DNA of 64,000 bases from Flavobacteriales bacterium UBA7666 (GCA_002483265.1 DLHO01000020.1:1-64000), one strand, 5' to 3'. Positions 16,035 through 24,763 are shown, counted from the stretch's first letter. Notes: generated from the letters alone by a model not told the origin. Numbers and translations: made by a program.

Positions 16035-17282
16035 TTAACGATCTACGAAGTCTTTATATGCTTTGATTATCAGTTGGGTAGATGAGTCTGCGAGGTGCTT
16101 TTTCGAAATGGAAATACCCGGGATCCAAACAATTTCTTCTCCGGATCTGAAAACCGGATAGGAATTTCTCCATTGTTCGGGAATTCCGGAATCTTTTAAT
16201 AGTTTGAAAACGCTGCTTTTTCCATTAACACCAATCCGTTGTATTGTATCTGAAGCTGTTGCGAAATCCATTTTGATTGGAAGTGTGCATTTGTTCGAAT
16301 CCAAATAAACTTCCCATTTGTTGAAATGGGTCGGTAAGAATTCAACTTCTTCAATCTTGAATTCCCATTGCATTATTTCTGCGAAATTGGAATTCCAGGA
16401 AAAACCGTCTTTTGTTTTAAATAACGGACTTTTGTCGATTTTTGAACTGAGTTCCGAATCTTTTAATTCTTGGATACGTTCGATTGTCCAAAACGGCCAT
16501 CCGAAATGGGAACAGCAACCGATTTGTTGTTCGATTGTTAGTGCTGTCCATTCCTCAAAAGAAATCTGAAACTGTTTTTCCCAGATTTGCAGCTTTGGTT
16601 TCAACTCTTCTCTAATTTCTTGCTGTGTATCACGGAACACGGATTGGATCAAGTGAATGGAATTGCTTAATTCCGGATTGGATTCCAGAAGTTGAGGGAT
16701 GAGTAGATTGCGGAATTGATTTCGCTTGTACTTGTTTTCATCATTGCTGGCATCTTCCCGCCAATCTATTTTATTTTCGATTGCAAAGCTTTTTAGCTCG
16801 GCTTTTGAAAGCTCTAAGAATGGACGGATAATCCCGTTTCGCTCCGAATGCATTCCTCCCAATCCGAAAATGCCGGAACCACGAAGCAATTGCAAAAAGA
16901 AGGTTTCGATCTGATCATCCAAATGATGCCCCAGTAACACACGATTATCAGGTGATTTCTGAATGAAGTCCTGAAATAATTGATGACGAAAGGTTCGGGC
17001 AGCTTCCTGTAAGTTGATTCCCTTTCCTTTCGTTAGTTCTTGCGGACAGTGAACTACTTCGATCTCCAATTGGTATTTCTTTGCTAGTGAGCGAACAAAT
17101 GCTTCGTCTTTTTCACTTTCTTCTCCACGCAACTGATAATTGATGTGAAGAATGTTTGGTTTGAAACCGAGTTGAATGAGTGCTTCGAGCAAAACAGTTG
17201 AGTCGAGTCCGCCGGAAGTGGCAACACAGAGATTAAACGATTGCAGGTTTAACAGGGAAAGTGCTTCGGTTACCACTGACAT
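16035..17282 (-). CDS. tilS: tRNA(Ile)-lysidine synthase
   Basis: 415 residues. Converts cytidine 34 of the CAU-anticodon tRNA-Ile to lysidine so that it reads AUA codons. The PP-loop SGGLDS lies at residues 23-28, with NLRGEE-type NYQLRGEESEKDE, LGHHLDDQIETFFLQLLRG and GGM following. The C-terminal domain ends with the TilS-typical GVNGKSSVFKLLKDSGIPEQWR (quoted in parts) and a beta-rich tail. Its start overlaps the stop of pabB by 13 bp, so the two are translationally linked. Confidence 0.93.
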   Translation of the reverse strand: MSVVTEALSLLNLQSFNLCVATSGGLDSTVLLEALIQLGFKPNILHINYQLRGEESEKDEAFVRSLAKKYQLEIEVVHCPQELTKGKGINLQEAARTFRHQLFQDFIQKSPDNRVLLGHHLDDQIETFFLQLLRGSGIFGLGGMHSERNGIIRPFLELSKAELKSFAIENKIDWREDASNDENKYKRNQFRNLLIPQLLESNPELSNSIHLIQSVFRDTQQEIREELKPKLQIWEKQFQISFEEWTALTIEQQIGCCSHFGWPFWTIERIQELKDSELSSKIDKSPLFKTKDGFSWNSNFAEIMQWEFKIEEVEFLPTHFNKWEVYLDSNKCTLPIKMDFATASDTIQRIGVNGKSSVFKLLKDSGIPEQWRNSYPVFRSGEEIVWIPGISISKKHLADSSTQLIIKAYKDFVDR

Positions 17283-18454
17283 GTGCCAAAAAGTGAGAGG
17301 ATTTTATCGACTTTAACTTTGCATTCCTCGTATTCAGCTTCTGCATCACACAACATAGTAATTGCGCCACCAACTCCACAGGAAAGTTTTTGTGTTTGAG
17401 TATCATAGAATAAGGTGCGGATCAAGACATTCAGGTCGAAGTCTGAATTGGGATAAATGACTCCAAAAGATCCGGAGTAAAACTCACGGGAGAAGCCTTC
17501 GTATTTCTCAGCTAATTCGACTGCTGCTTTCTTTGGTGCTCCTGTCATAGAACCCATGGGAAATGTGGCTTTCAGAATTTCCGAAAAGGTAGTTTTATCT
17601 TTCAGTTCGCAGGAAATGGTTGAGATCATTTGGTGAACGGTCGGGAAGGAATAGATTGCGCATAACTCGTCCACTTTGACACTTCCTTTTGCAGCAACCC
17701 GTGATAGATCATTCCGTACTAAATCTACGATCATGACGTTCTCTGCGCGCTCTTTTTGACTCGTTTGGAGGTTGTTTCTGTATTGTAAATCTTCGAGATC
17801 TGTTTTTCCTCTTGGAGCTGTTCCTTTGATGGGTTGGGAAGTGAGTGTTGTTCCTTTCTTTTGAATAAACCGCTCAGGACTTGCAGAGGCGAACATCCAA
17901 TGAGAGGTTTCCACTAAACCTGCAAACGGGGTAGGGTTAAACTCCCACATTTTCCGGAAGAAGGGTTGGATCGATTGGAGTTTGATGTTTTGAGATTCAA
18001 TTTTTTGACAGAAATTCAATTCGTAAATATCTCCCAATTGGATGTGATCTTTCAACTTATTGACACGTTCTAAATAGCTGGCCTGATCGATTTTTGCTGT
18101 CCATTGAATGGGTGGAGCTGCCTGATCTGCTTCAAATAGCTCTTCTGCTAACTTTTGATGGGTTTCATCGTGTTTTCCTTCAAGTAGATAGGTAGTGTTG
18201 CTTTCGTACAAATACGTACTCTCGGGCACCCAAATGCGAAGCAAGGGCAATTGATTCGGAACGTGCTGAATAGCGATGATGTCTAATCCGAGTTGATAAT
18301 TGATGACAGTAAAAAGGGTTCGACCTTCGTGTTCCTGAATAAATGCATCTAATGCAGACCAATTCAAATCGGAATTGAGCACAAATTCAGACTCACACCC
18401 GATTCCAATGAGGAAGGAGTTTTCTAAGTGTCTGAAAAGTGCGCGTTCAATCAT
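17270..18454 (-). CDS. pabB: Aminodeoxychorismate synthase component I
   Basis: 394 residues, chorismate-binding fold. It makes 4-amino-4-deoxychorismate, a step to folate. Conserved segments: QPIKGTAPRG, NVMIVDLVRNDLSRVA, FPMGSMTGAPKKAAVEL and the C-terminal GVGGAITMLCDAEAEYEE. The sequence SGSFGV and PIKGT are typical of PabB rather than TrpE, and no trpE neighbours are present, so I favour PabB. The N-terminal domain is short compared with TrpE. An anthranilate synthase role is possible but less likely. It overlaps tilS by 13 bp. Confidence 0.85.
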   Translation of the reverse strand: MIERALFRHLENSFLIGIGCESEFVLNSDLNWSALDAFIQEHEGRTLFTVINYQLGLDIIAIQHVPNQLPLLRIWVPESTYLYESNTTYLLEGKHDETHQKLAEELFEADQAAPPIQWTAKIDQASYLERVNKLKDHIQLGDIYELNFCQKIESQNIKLQSIQPFFRKMWEFNPTPFAGLVETSHWMFASASPERFIQKKGTTLTSQPIKGTAPRGKTDLEDLQYRNNLQTSQKERAENVMIVDLVRNDLSRVAAKGSVKVDELCAIYSFPTVHQMISTISCELKDKTTFSEILKATFPMGSMTGAPKKAAVELAEKYEGFSREFYSGSFGVIYPNSDFDLNVLIRTLFYDTQTQKLSCGVGGAITMLCDAEAEYEECKVKVDKILSLFGTCQW

Positions 18455-18458
18455 GTTA

Positions 18459-18466
18459 CAAAGGTA
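18459..18466 (-). promoter_or_regulatory. -7 box of pabB-tilS
   Basis: TACCTTTG on the minus strand, ending 4 nt before the pabB ATG. No clear -33 TTG is visible. Upstream of it, 18470-18500 and 18612-18632 contain interspersed complementary aattcg-rich stretches that form an inverted repeat. Confidence 0.5.
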
Positions 18467-18663
18467 ATTATGAATTGCGAATTGCGAATGCCGAATTATA
18501 GGGTTGTCTGGTCTGGATTATTCGCCTGTCCTATGTAGTTGATTTTTATTGAGATTTATTACTTTGATTCTTTTTCACATCTTTTAAGAGCTAATCACTA
18601 ATTAGGATTTAGGCATTCGTAATTCGGAATTAAAAAAAAAGTAATTTCGTTTAAAACCCACAT

Positions 18664-19980
18664 ATGTTATACCGAATCTTAAAGGCAATTATTTCATTCG
18701 GAATCCGACATTATTACCGCGAGATCAAAGTGGTAAATAGGGAATTGCTGGATAAAGAAACGGGACCTTTGGTCATTATTGCCAATCACCCGAATACCTT
18801 GATGGATGCCTGGATGGTTGGATTTGCGAATAGAAGACGGGTTCATTTCATGGCAAAAGCTACTTTTTTCAATTCACCATTTAAGCGTAAACTGCTTGGA
18901 GCACTGGGAATGATTCCGATCAACCGGAAATCTGACGGAGCTGTTTCGGGAGTGAATAACAAGGATTCCTTTGAAGCTTGCTACCAGTTATTGGAAAAGG
19001 GGGAGATTTTGGTTGTTTTTCCGGAGGGAACCAGCTTTTTGGAGCGGAAACTCCGGGAAATAAAGACAGGAACTGCGCGAATTGCTTTGGAAGTTGAGCG
19101 AAGAAACGAAGGGAAGTTGGGATTGAAGGTGGTTCCAATCGGTTTGAATTATGTTTCGGCTGATTCGTATCGGGGGAAAGTATTGGTGCAAGTTGGAAGA
19201 CCGATCGAATTGGACGATTTGTGGAAAGAATATGAGTTGAATCAGGCGAATGCGGCAAAATTACTTACGGAGCGTTTCCGGATTGAATTGTCGCGCGTGT
19301 TTGTGAATATGGATGATTCTGCACGGGAGGATTTGATTGAGCAGCTAACAGACTTGTTTGTGACGAAATATACCAAACAGACGGATGTGGCAGGTGAAAT
19401 GAATTTCATGAAATCCGTTCAGTCCCGATTAGAAGAGTACAGTTTAACAAGTCCTTGGAAGCTGGATGAAATTCAAACAGAGACGAGTAATGTATTTGCA
19501 TCGCTTCAATTTTTGGGAATAAAGCCTGATTTTCTGGATCGACCTTACAGACCTGTATTGTTTTTAAGACAGTTTATTCAAAGCTGGTTATTTGTCATAG
19601 GGACGGTTCCTATTTTCCTGATTGGTTTTATTCATCACTTTCTTCCGTATTGGTTCATCGGTTGGATTGTTCCCAAAATGACGAAAGAAGTGGAATATCA
19701 TGCGCCTTTAACCATTTTACTGGGGTTATTGTTGTATCCTTTGAATTATCTCGGATTTGGTTTAATTGCTCATTTTTGTTTTGAATTGACTTGGTTAGAA
19801 ACATTGCTTTATTTGATTGTTTTGCCCTTGTTCGGGACTTTCGCTCATTATTACATGCGCTACATGCATCATTTGAACTCAAAACAGCGATTTGGTCGAT
19901 TTGCGCGCAAAAGAAGCGCAATTCTTCAGAATTTGCGGGAGCAGCGTGAGCAGCTGAAAGACTTGATTTTTAGAGATTAA
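18664..19980 (+). CDS. PlsC-like glycerolipid acyltransferase
   Basis: 438 residues. The N-terminal half is a 1-acyl-glycerol-3-phosphate acyltransferase domain; the catalytic motif appears as NHPNTLMDA (an HxxxxD variant: His followed by four residues, then Asp) and the substrate motif as VVFPEGTSFLERKLREIKTG. The conserved third block VVPIGLNY is present. After a helical stretch there are about three to four membrane segments (FVIGTVPIFLIGFIHHFLPYWFIGW and later ones, quoted in part). This architecture, acyltransferase plus C-terminal membrane helices, is common in Bacteroidota. It probably acylates a phospholipid or other lipid at the inner membrane. It is divergent from pabB. Confidence 0.8.
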   Translation: MLYRILKAIISFGIRHYYREIKVVNRELLDKETGPLVIIANHPNTLMDAWMVGFANRRRVHFMAKATFFNSPFKRKLLGALGMIPINRKSDGAVSGVNNKDSFEACYQLLEKGEILVVFPEGTSFLERKLREIKTGTARIALEVERRNEGKLGLKVVPIGLNYVSADSYRGKVLVQVGRPIELDDLWKEYELNQANAAKLLTERFRIELSRVFVNMDDSAREDLIEQLTDLFVTKYTKQTDVAGEMNFMKSVQSRLEEYSLTSPWKLDEIQTETSNVFASLQFLGIKPDFLDRPYRPVLFLRQFIQSWLFVIGTVPIFLIGFIHHFLPYWFIGWIVPKMTKEVEYHAPLTILLGLLLYPLNYLGFGLIAHFCFELTWLETLLYLIVLPLFGTFAHYYMRYMHHLNSKQRFGRFARKRSAILQNLREQREQLKDLIFRD

Positions 19981-20067
19981 GCATCTGTTAAGATCATGTA
20001 AAGTGACTCAAAATCATTTTTTTTACTTTTTTTTAGTCAAAATCCTTTGATAGAACGATGCATTTAT

Positions 20068-20075
20068 TAATTTTG
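20068..20075 (+). promoter_or_regulatory. -7 box of the tRNA-Ser gene
   Basis: TAATTTTG, matching TAnnTTTG, 46 bp before the tRNA. Between them the sequence gagacctgagac is a short complementary stretch. Confidence 0.5.
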
Positions 20076-20120
20076 CGCCTGTCTTAGGGAGACCTGAGAC
20101 GCGTTCTTTGTAAGAATTTT

Positions 20121-20207
20121 GGAGGGATGGGTGAGTGGCTGAAACCACCAGTTTGCTAAACTGACGTACTGGTAACGGTACCGCGAGTTCGAATCTCGCT
20201 CTCTCCG
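20121..20207 (+). tRNA. tRNA-Ser (GCT)
   Basis: 87 nt with acceptor ggaggga / tctctcc, an anticodon loop ttgctaa with GCT, a long variable arm (tac/gta stem) typical of serine tRNAs, and the T-loop gttcgaatc. CCA is not encoded. It reads AGC and AGU. Confidence 0.92.
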
Positions 20208-20271
20208 CATAAAAAGTGAAGGCGAAAGCCTTATTTTTCTCTGAAGGTCTTGCACAAGTGAAATAAGTGAG

Positions 20272-20280
20272 TATCTTTGC
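20272..20280 (+). promoter_or_regulatory. -7 box of the tRNA-Pro gene
   Basis: TATCTTTGC, perfect consensus, 65 bp before tRNA-Pro. Confidence 0.6.
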
Positions 20281-20345
20281 ACCCTCAAAACAGAGAAGAA
20301 AGGACTTCAAAAACGATTGAAGTACATTGAAATAAAAGCCTAGTT

Positions 20346-20420
20346 CGGGGCGTAGCGTAGTCCGGTCATCGCGCCTGGTTTGGGACCAGGAGGTCGCAGG
20401 TTCGAATCCTGCCGCCCCGA
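20346..20420 (+). tRNA. tRNA-Pro (TGG)
   Basis: 75 nt. Acceptor cggggcg / cgccccg, anticodon stem cctgg/ccagg with loop tttggga (TGG), T-loop gttcgaatc, discriminator A. CCA is not encoded. Confidence 0.95.
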
Positions 20421-20426
20421 CACAAG

Positions 20427-20456
20427 AAAAGGGGATGAGCAATCATCCCCTTTTTT
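20427..20456 (+). terminator. Terminator of tRNA-Pro
   Basis: Stem aaaaggggatg / catccccttttt with an agcaat loop and T6, 7 bp after the tRNA. Confidence 0.9.
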
Positions 20457-20515
20457 GTTTTACTGTTGTCTTTCTCGATACACTTCGTTACTCGAAATGA
20501 CAACAAAATAACTGT

Positions 20516-20572
20516 CAATAGCTCATCCCGATAGGGATCGGGAGGTTAGAGCAACTGTAGTTTTAAGCAGTA
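20516..20572 (+). pseudogene. Decayed partial copy of tRNA-Arg with a palindrome in its D-loop
   Basis: The segments caatagctca, agagcaactg and aagcagta match the tRNA-Arg gene 75 bp downstream in order. They are interrupted at the D-loop by tcccgatagggatcggga, an 18-bp imperfect palindrome, and the anticodon region is altered (gtagtttt). The 3' half (T-arm and acceptor) is missing. It cannot form a functional tRNA. Confidence 0.65.
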
Positions 20573-20590
20573 TAAAAAAAAAGACATTAT

Positions 20591-20664
20591 GGCCCAATAG
20601 CTCAGCTGGATAGAGCAACTGCCTTCTAAGCAGTAGGTCTCAGGTTCGAATCCTGATTGGGTCA
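20591..20664 (+). tRNA. tRNA-Arg (TCT)
   Basis: 74 nt. Acceptor ggcccaa / ttgggtc, U8 and A14 in place, D-arm gctc/gagc, anticodon stem actgc/gcagt with loop cttctaa (TCT), T-loop gttcgaatc, discriminator A. CCA is not encoded. It reads AGA/AGG. Confidence 0.95.
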
Positions 20665-20665
20665 C

Positions 20666-20714
20666 AAAAAGAAAAAGAGCATTTGACGCAAGTTGAATGC
20701 TCTTTTTCTTTTTG
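20666..20714 (+). terminator. Terminator of tRNA-Arg, member of a repeated hairpin family
   Basis: Long stem aaaaagaaaaagagcatt / aatgctctttttcttttt around tgacgcaagttg. Nearly the same hairpin, with acgcaagt in the loop, recurs at 50442-50491. Confidence 0.85.
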
Positions 20715-20777
20715 CACTCTTCTCTCGCTATCACACTCACTCTGAGCTCTTTTTCTTTCAGAGCGAGAATGAGAACG

Positions 20778-20912
20778 GAGAGCGGGATCCGTGTTCGAAG
20801 CTTCAATTTTATTTCCCCCTTTATGCTTGCGCTGAAGCTCTAGCATAGGCGCTGGAGGGGGACTAAGGGGGGGAGGATAAGCCCAATCTCTCCAAACCAT
20901 TGATTTTATCCC
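20778..20912. repeat. Dispersed intergenic repeat, copy 1
   Basis: The stretch 20778-20842 (gtgttcgaagc, cttgcgctgaagctct) matches 31143-31209 over about 65 bp. The following 20884-20912 (ccaaaccattgattttatc) matches parts of the copies near 23090, 31271 and 53248. The 288-bp gap between tRNA-Arg and the DUF2461 gene is otherwise filled by the tRNA terminator and a G-rich run; no gene is seen. Confidence 0.6.
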
Positions 20913-20952
20913 CGTTTTTGACTAATGTCAACGGTGAAATCTATTGACTTTC

Positions 20953-21630
20953 TTACAAGATCGATTCCCCATTCGAATTTGTAGTTAACACTTCACTCAT
21001 ATAATCGAAAAACGGACGAAGTTCCCGGAGTGTTCGATCTAGTATTTCCGCAAAGTCTGATTGCAGTACTTCTTTGTCCGTAAAATCATGTCTCAAAATA
21101 AATTGCTTTTTCCGCAATAGCTCAATAGCCGGATGGTCCTTATCAAAACCTTTTGGGGCTGTTTTTACTCCATCACCTTTTAATTCCCCGAATGCCTCTA
21201 TAAATTTAGGCTGACTTACCAGCTTTTTCCATTCTTCGTAATTGAAACTAATATCCTCCCGAATGCGTTTTAAATCATCCGGATTTGGAGAAAAGAATCC
21301 TCCGGCCATAAAACTGTTTCCTGGTTCCAGATGAAAATAGTATCCACCTCGCAAATATGCTGTTGCTCTGCTGAATCGGATTCCGAAATGTGTTTTGTAG
21401 GGAGCTTTATCTTTTGAAAAGCGCGTATCGGCATAAATACGAAACAAACTTGCTTTCCCCGATGGTGTTTCAATGGAGTCATGAACCCTCATTTTTTCGA
21501 GCAGAGAATCCGCAAAAGTAATGGTGTTTTGATGCGCCTTATCATAAACTATTTTGTTTGTTTGAAACCAATCGCGGTTGTTATTTGCTTTTAGATCGGA
21601 CAGAAAATCCAGCGTATATTGTTGTATCAT
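20953..21630 (-). CDS. DUF2461 family protein
   Basis: 225 residues, cytoplasmic. Conserved features of this family (TIGR02453) are present: FLSDLKANNNRDWF near the N-terminus, RIYADTRFSKDKAPYKTH in the middle, YYFHLEPGNSFMAGGFF, and KGFDKDHPAIELLRKKQF (quoted as separate motifs). No enzymatic activity is established for the family. It is transcribed alone and is flanked by the repeat-rich gaps on both sides. Confidence 0.88.
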   Translation of the reverse strand: MIQQYTLDFLSDLKANNNRDWFQTNKIVYDKAHQNTITFADSLLEKMRVHDSIETPSGKASLFRIYADTRFSKDKAPYKTHFGIRFSRATAYLRGGYYFHLEPGNSFMAGGFFSPNPDDLKRIREDISFNYEEWKKLVSQPKFIEAFGELKGDGVKTAPKGFDKDHPAIELLRKKQFILRHDFTDKEVLQSDFAEILDRTLRELRPFFDYMSEVLTTNSNGESIL

Positions 21631-21783
21631 AGTATAAAGGTATTAAGAAGTAAGCCCCATTCTCACACTTAATTTAGACTTTTTCTTTCAGGGACGAGTG
21701 TGAGTATTGAGAGTGAGGGAGAATTAGAGTAAAGAATTTAAATCGTCTATCAAATAGTTCTAAACATCTGACATTAGGATCAC

Positions 21784-21826
21784 GAAAAAAGAAAAAGCAT
21801 CGCGATAGTGATGCTTTTCTTTTTTC
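21784..21826. terminator. Bidirectional-type hairpin gaaaaaagaaaaagcatc / gatgcttttcttttttc
   Basis: Near-perfect 17-bp arms around gcgatagt, with A- and T-runs on both sides. It lies between the divergent DUF2461 and lipoprotein genes, where a terminator is not needed for either, so it may be a stray copy of the repeated hairpin family. The remainder of 21631-21957 shows no gene. Confidence 0.6.
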
Positions 21827-21957
21827 GTCATTTTCGTTCTTATGTTTCAGGTAAGCTGAGAACCGCTCTTTAAACAAAAAAATCTACTTATTTTTATCAA
21901 TAACAAGTTAACTGCAAGACAATTCTCCGCAAGCACATAACGACACAGTTTAAAACA

Positions 21958-22386
21958 ATGAAAGAAGTATATTTCACTATAACCTTGTTAACTGTCTTTT
22001 TGACTAGTTGTAATTCAACGGTTCCTTCCACTTATGAAATTCACTATAACAAAAGTCTAACTGACAGCATTGTTTTTGTTAATTACAATATAAGTTCCGA
22101 TAGTTCCTGTAATTTTTACATGGATTATCAATTGTTTATGACTCGGTTTAAAGAGAATAATTACGAAAAAGTCTATCAATACCACTGTTCACATCTACCT
22201 CCTGATGACACCATTGATTATAAGAACTATCGGAGAAAAGAATTTTACCATAATAACAACCCCGATGATGCGGAATATTATCAATCCGGTAGCTCATCGA
22301 ATGAACAAACCGGTAATGGTTCATTAAAACCAACAAATCCGGCTATTCAACCGGCAAGACCCTATAATTATAGAAAACCCAAATAA
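21958..22386 (+). CDS. Small lipoprotein of unknown function
   Basis: 142 residues with a lipobox (VFLTSC), mature N-terminal Cys at position 18. The body is rich in Tyr, Asn and Ser with a disordered Pro/Asn tail. No known domain. It is 13 bp upstream of the next gene, with which it is probably co-transcribed. Confidence 0.6.
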   Translation: MKEVYFTITLLTVFLTSCNSTVPSTYEIHYNKSLTDSIVFVNYNISSDSSCNFYMDYQLFMTRFKENNYEKVYQYHCSHLPPDDTIDYKNYRRKEFYHNNNPDDAEYYQSGSSSNEQTGNGSLKPTNPAIQPARPYNYRKPK

Positions 22387-22399
22387 AAACACGAAAATT

Positions 22400-22816
22400 A
22401 TGGACGGATTATTTTATCACAATGAAATGAAGGATGGTAGCACTTCTACAACTCTTAGCTTATTGCGTTTTTACGAAAACGGATATGTAATATTCCAAAA
22501 GATTACGGGTGATAAAGAATATTTTGCAAAAAAACTAAAGAGATTTTCTATGACAGGACATGCTGTTAATGGAGAACCTGAATATACTTTTTGTGGAGCA
22601 TTTGAAGATTTTGGAAATGAAACCATTTCCTTTAAAGTTGAAAATGAAATTCTTGATTCCTCAAACACCTGGGCGGAAAAGGATCTTTTAAGTTTTAAAG
22701 GAAAAGTAATTAGCGAAACAGAATTAATTTTGAGATCTGTTAGCAAACGAACAAAGTTTGAGGTTGAACTTACTTACTTGAAAACAACAGACCAAGACTT
22801 GCTAAATGAATTATAG
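22400..22816 (+). CDS. Small protein of unknown function
   Basis: 138 residues, no signal peptide. It begins MDGLFYHNEMKDGSTSTTLSLLRFYENG, followed by alternating hydrophobic strands (FSMTGHAVNG, TISFKVENEI, LLSFKGKVISETELILR). The pattern suggests a small lipocalin-like or beta-barrel protein; I recognise no family. It follows the lipoprotein gene closely. Confidence 0.55.
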   Translation: MDGLFYHNEMKDGSTSTTLSLLRFYENGYVIFQKITGDKEYFAKKLKRFSMTGHAVNGEPEYTFCGAFEDFGNETISFKVENEILDSSNTWAEKDLLSFKGKVISETELILRSVSKRTKFEVELTYLKTTDQDLLNEL

Positions 22817-22933
22817 ACCAAAAGCGAGTAACACAAATCCTCCATTAAAAAGTTTGAATTTTCCCCGCAAGAGTTCACAAAGAGAAGCGAAAGCTTCCCT
22901 TTTTCATTCCAAAAGATTTCAGATTAAACCCTT

Positions 22934-22963
22934 CCTACTTTTTGCCAAGGCAGAAAAAGTAGG
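22934..22963. repeat. Hairpin cctactttttgcc / ggcagaaaaagtagg
   Basis: Long complementary arms around aa. This sequence type is a common Bacteroidota intergenic palindrome. It lies in the 469-bp gap 22817-23285, which also has the dispersed repeat copy at 23090 and otherwise no recognisable gene. Confidence 0.65.
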
Positions 22964-23089
22964 CAAAAGAACCAGCAATGGCTGGTGAAGACGAGTATCG
23001 TTTCATTGAAACGTACTACGAGGTAGCCTTTGCCCAATTACGGCGTTCAGCTAAGCTGCCAGCGCAGGTGCTAAGGAGAAGGATGTCTT

Positions 23090-23165
23090 AAATCTTCCGT
23101 AAACCATTGATTTTATTGTGTTTTACTATTATTCAAAGCAGTTCGAATCCAGTTGGACTTTAGGA
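23090..23165. repeat. Dispersed intergenic repeat, copy 2
   Basis: aaatcttccgtaaaccattg and the following stretch up to cagttggactttagg match 53248-53325 over about 70 bp, and the first half matches 20884-20912 and 31271-31303. It lies just upstream of the AraC-type gene and may overlap its regulatory region. Confidence 0.6.
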
Positions 23166-23285
23166 TTGATACTAAAACAAATCAATCACCTTTACCATTC
23201 TTACCTGTTTTTTGAAATTGGTACAGAAGTGCTAAATTTGAACTGTTGTAATTCTAATCAACAATCGTTTTTAAAAGCAAACAAA

Positions 23286-24107
23286 ATGATAGAAAACAAT
23301 CCTGAATACAATAACTTTAGAATAGCGATACCGACTAGATTTGAAGAAGTATTTACTCATTTTTATTTTGCTGAAAATAAGTCAAACGAACTCATCACTA
23401 AAACATTATTGCCTTCCTACCAAACCATTTTAATTTTGAGTTTCGGAGAAAAACCCTACTTACTTTCCAAACAAAATACGCGTATAGAAGTCGATAAATA
23501 CCTGATGATTGGCCCAATTAAGCATGCTTTTGATTACGCTCTTCCTCCAAATTCCGAAATACTAACCATCAATTTTAAAGACGATGCTTTTTACCGCTTC
23601 TTTGGTAATGCCGCTATTACGGAACATGTGCCTATGAATCCAGAGGATTTAGTAAACGATGACTGCTTCAGTATTTTATGGTTTGAACTGAGTAAATTGA
23701 ACGATACCCATGCAAGAGCTGAGCACATCCTTAAATTCAGTGAGTCTTATTTAGTAAATCGAAATAAAATTGCAGAACAATTGGCAAACTTCAAGGAGCA
23801 ATCCTTAAATTCAATAAAATCTGTTGCCTGTCAGAATAACCAAACAGAGCGAAATATACAACTCAATCATAAAAAGCACTTTGGTTATTCCGCTAAAGAG
23901 CATAATCGCTATGAAAGATTCTTAAAAACAGTGGAACTCATACAAAGTTTGGCTTCTTCCACTTCAAAAATAGATTGGTTCGAAATTGTAGCAGAATGCG
24001 GTTATTATGACCAAAGTCAACTTATAAAAGACTTTAAACACTACCTAAATCTTAGCCCGACTAAATACCTCCAATTTCAACAGGACATTTGCAATCCAAT
24101 ATCCTGA
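23286..24107 (+). CDS. AraC-family transcriptional regulator
   Basis: 273 residues from ATG 23286; an in-frame GTG further up would add non-homologous residues read from the repeat. The N-terminal 150 residues form a cupin-like effector domain (TILILSFGEKPYLL, LMIGPIKHAFDYALPPNSEI). The C-terminal part has two HTH motifs of the AraC type: ERNIQLNHKKHFGYSAKEH, then WFEIVAECGYYDQSQLIKDFKHYLNLSPTKYL (quoted in parts). The next gene starts 65 bp after it on the same strand behind its own -7 box, so this regulator probably controls the oxidoreductase. Effector unknown. Confidence 0.8.
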   Translation: MIENNPEYNNFRIAIPTRFEEVFTHFYFAENKSNELITKTLLPSYQTILILSFGEKPYLLSKQNTRIEVDKYLMIGPIKHAFDYALPPNSEILTINFKDDAFYRFFGNAAITEHVPMNPEDLVNDDCFSILWFELSKLNDTHARAEHILKFSESYLVNRNKIAEQLANFKEQSLNSIKSVACQNNQTERNIQLNHKKHFGYSAKEHNRYERFLKTVELIQSLASSTSKIDWFEIVAECGYYDQSQLIKDFKHYLNLSPTKYLQFQQDICNPIS

Positions 24108-24144
24108 TTTCGTTTTCTTACAATTTTTGCCGATAGCCGCATCC

Positions 24145-24152
24145 TACATTTG
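24145..24152 (+). promoter_or_regulatory. -7 box before the NAD(P)H oxidoreductase
   Basis: TACATTTG, with TTG 15 bp further upstream, a little short of the usual 17-19 bp spacing. It is the likely target of the adjacent AraC-type regulator. Confidence 0.45.
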
Positions 24153-24172
24153 TTTCATCAAAATACAAAACG

Positions 24173-24742
24173 ATGAAACATTTAATTATTTATTCCCATC
24201 CAAATCCCAATAGTTTAAATAGCTATTTAAAAAACACACTTGTTGAACATCTTGAACAAGGTAAACACGAAGTGATAGTAAGGGATTTGTATCAATTAAA
24301 CTTCAACCCGATACTTTCTTTGGAAGATATGGCTGGTCAGCGTAATGGATTGGTAGCAGAAGATGTAAAGCAAGAACAAGACTTCATAACCTGGGCAGAT
24401 TGTATCACCTTCATTCACCCAATTTGGTGGACTGGTTTACCAGCCATAATGAAAGGATATATTGATCGCGTTTTTAGCTATGGTTTTGCCTACCGCTACG
24501 ATCAAGGTATCCAAAAAGGATTACTTGTCGGCAAGAAAGCATTCATTATCAATACACACGGAAAATCAAAAGCAGAATATGAAGCAATCGGAATGGACAA
24601 AGCTTTACTGCTGACTTCAGACAAAGGGATTTACCTATACTCAGGGTTAGAAGTTGAAGAACATTTCTTTTTTGACAAAGCCGACAGACCCATTCCTGAA
24701 AGTATCGAGAATTGGACAATCGAAATTAAAAAGTCTTTTTAA
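24173..24742 (+). CDS. Flavodoxin-fold NAD(P)H oxidoreductase
   Basis: 189 residues, cytoplasmic. It belongs to the MdaB/KefF/NQO family of FMN- or FAD-dependent quinone and azo reductases. Visible: the flavin phosphate loop SHPNPNSLNSYL near the N-terminus, and HPIWWTGLPAIMKGYIDRVFSYGFAY (in parts), the family hallmark. Length is normal. It likely reduces quinones by two electrons, protecting against electrophiles. It is the first gene of a small cluster under the AraC-type regulator. Confidence 0.85.
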   Translation: MKHLIIYSHPNPNSLNSYLKNTLVEHLEQGKHEVIVRDLYQLNFNPILSLEDMAGQRNGLVAEDVKQEQDFITWADCITFIHPIWWTGLPAIMKGYIDRVFSYGFAYRYDQGIQKGLLVGKKAFIINTHGKSKAEYEAIGMDKALLLTSDKGIYLYSGLEVEEHFFFDKADRPIPESIENWTIEIKKSF

Positions 24743-24763
24743 TAATAACAAAAATCAATCAAA

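Noticed and set aside
20023..20442. Minus-strand open frame across the tRNA-Ser and tRNA-Pro genes
   Set aside because: It includes the FEPATSW-like translation that arises from the antisense of a tRNA T-arm. Both tRNAs are well supported, so this is a spurious frame.
20546..20900. Two minus-strand open frames across tRNA-Arg and the repeat
   Set aside because: The SGFEPETYCLEG-type sequence is the antisense of a tRNA, and the rest is low-complexity repeat.
23118..23285. Upstream GTG start for the AraC-type gene
   Set aside because: The added 56 residues are translated from the dispersed repeat and do not fit AraC N-termini. ATG 23286 gives a normal protein.
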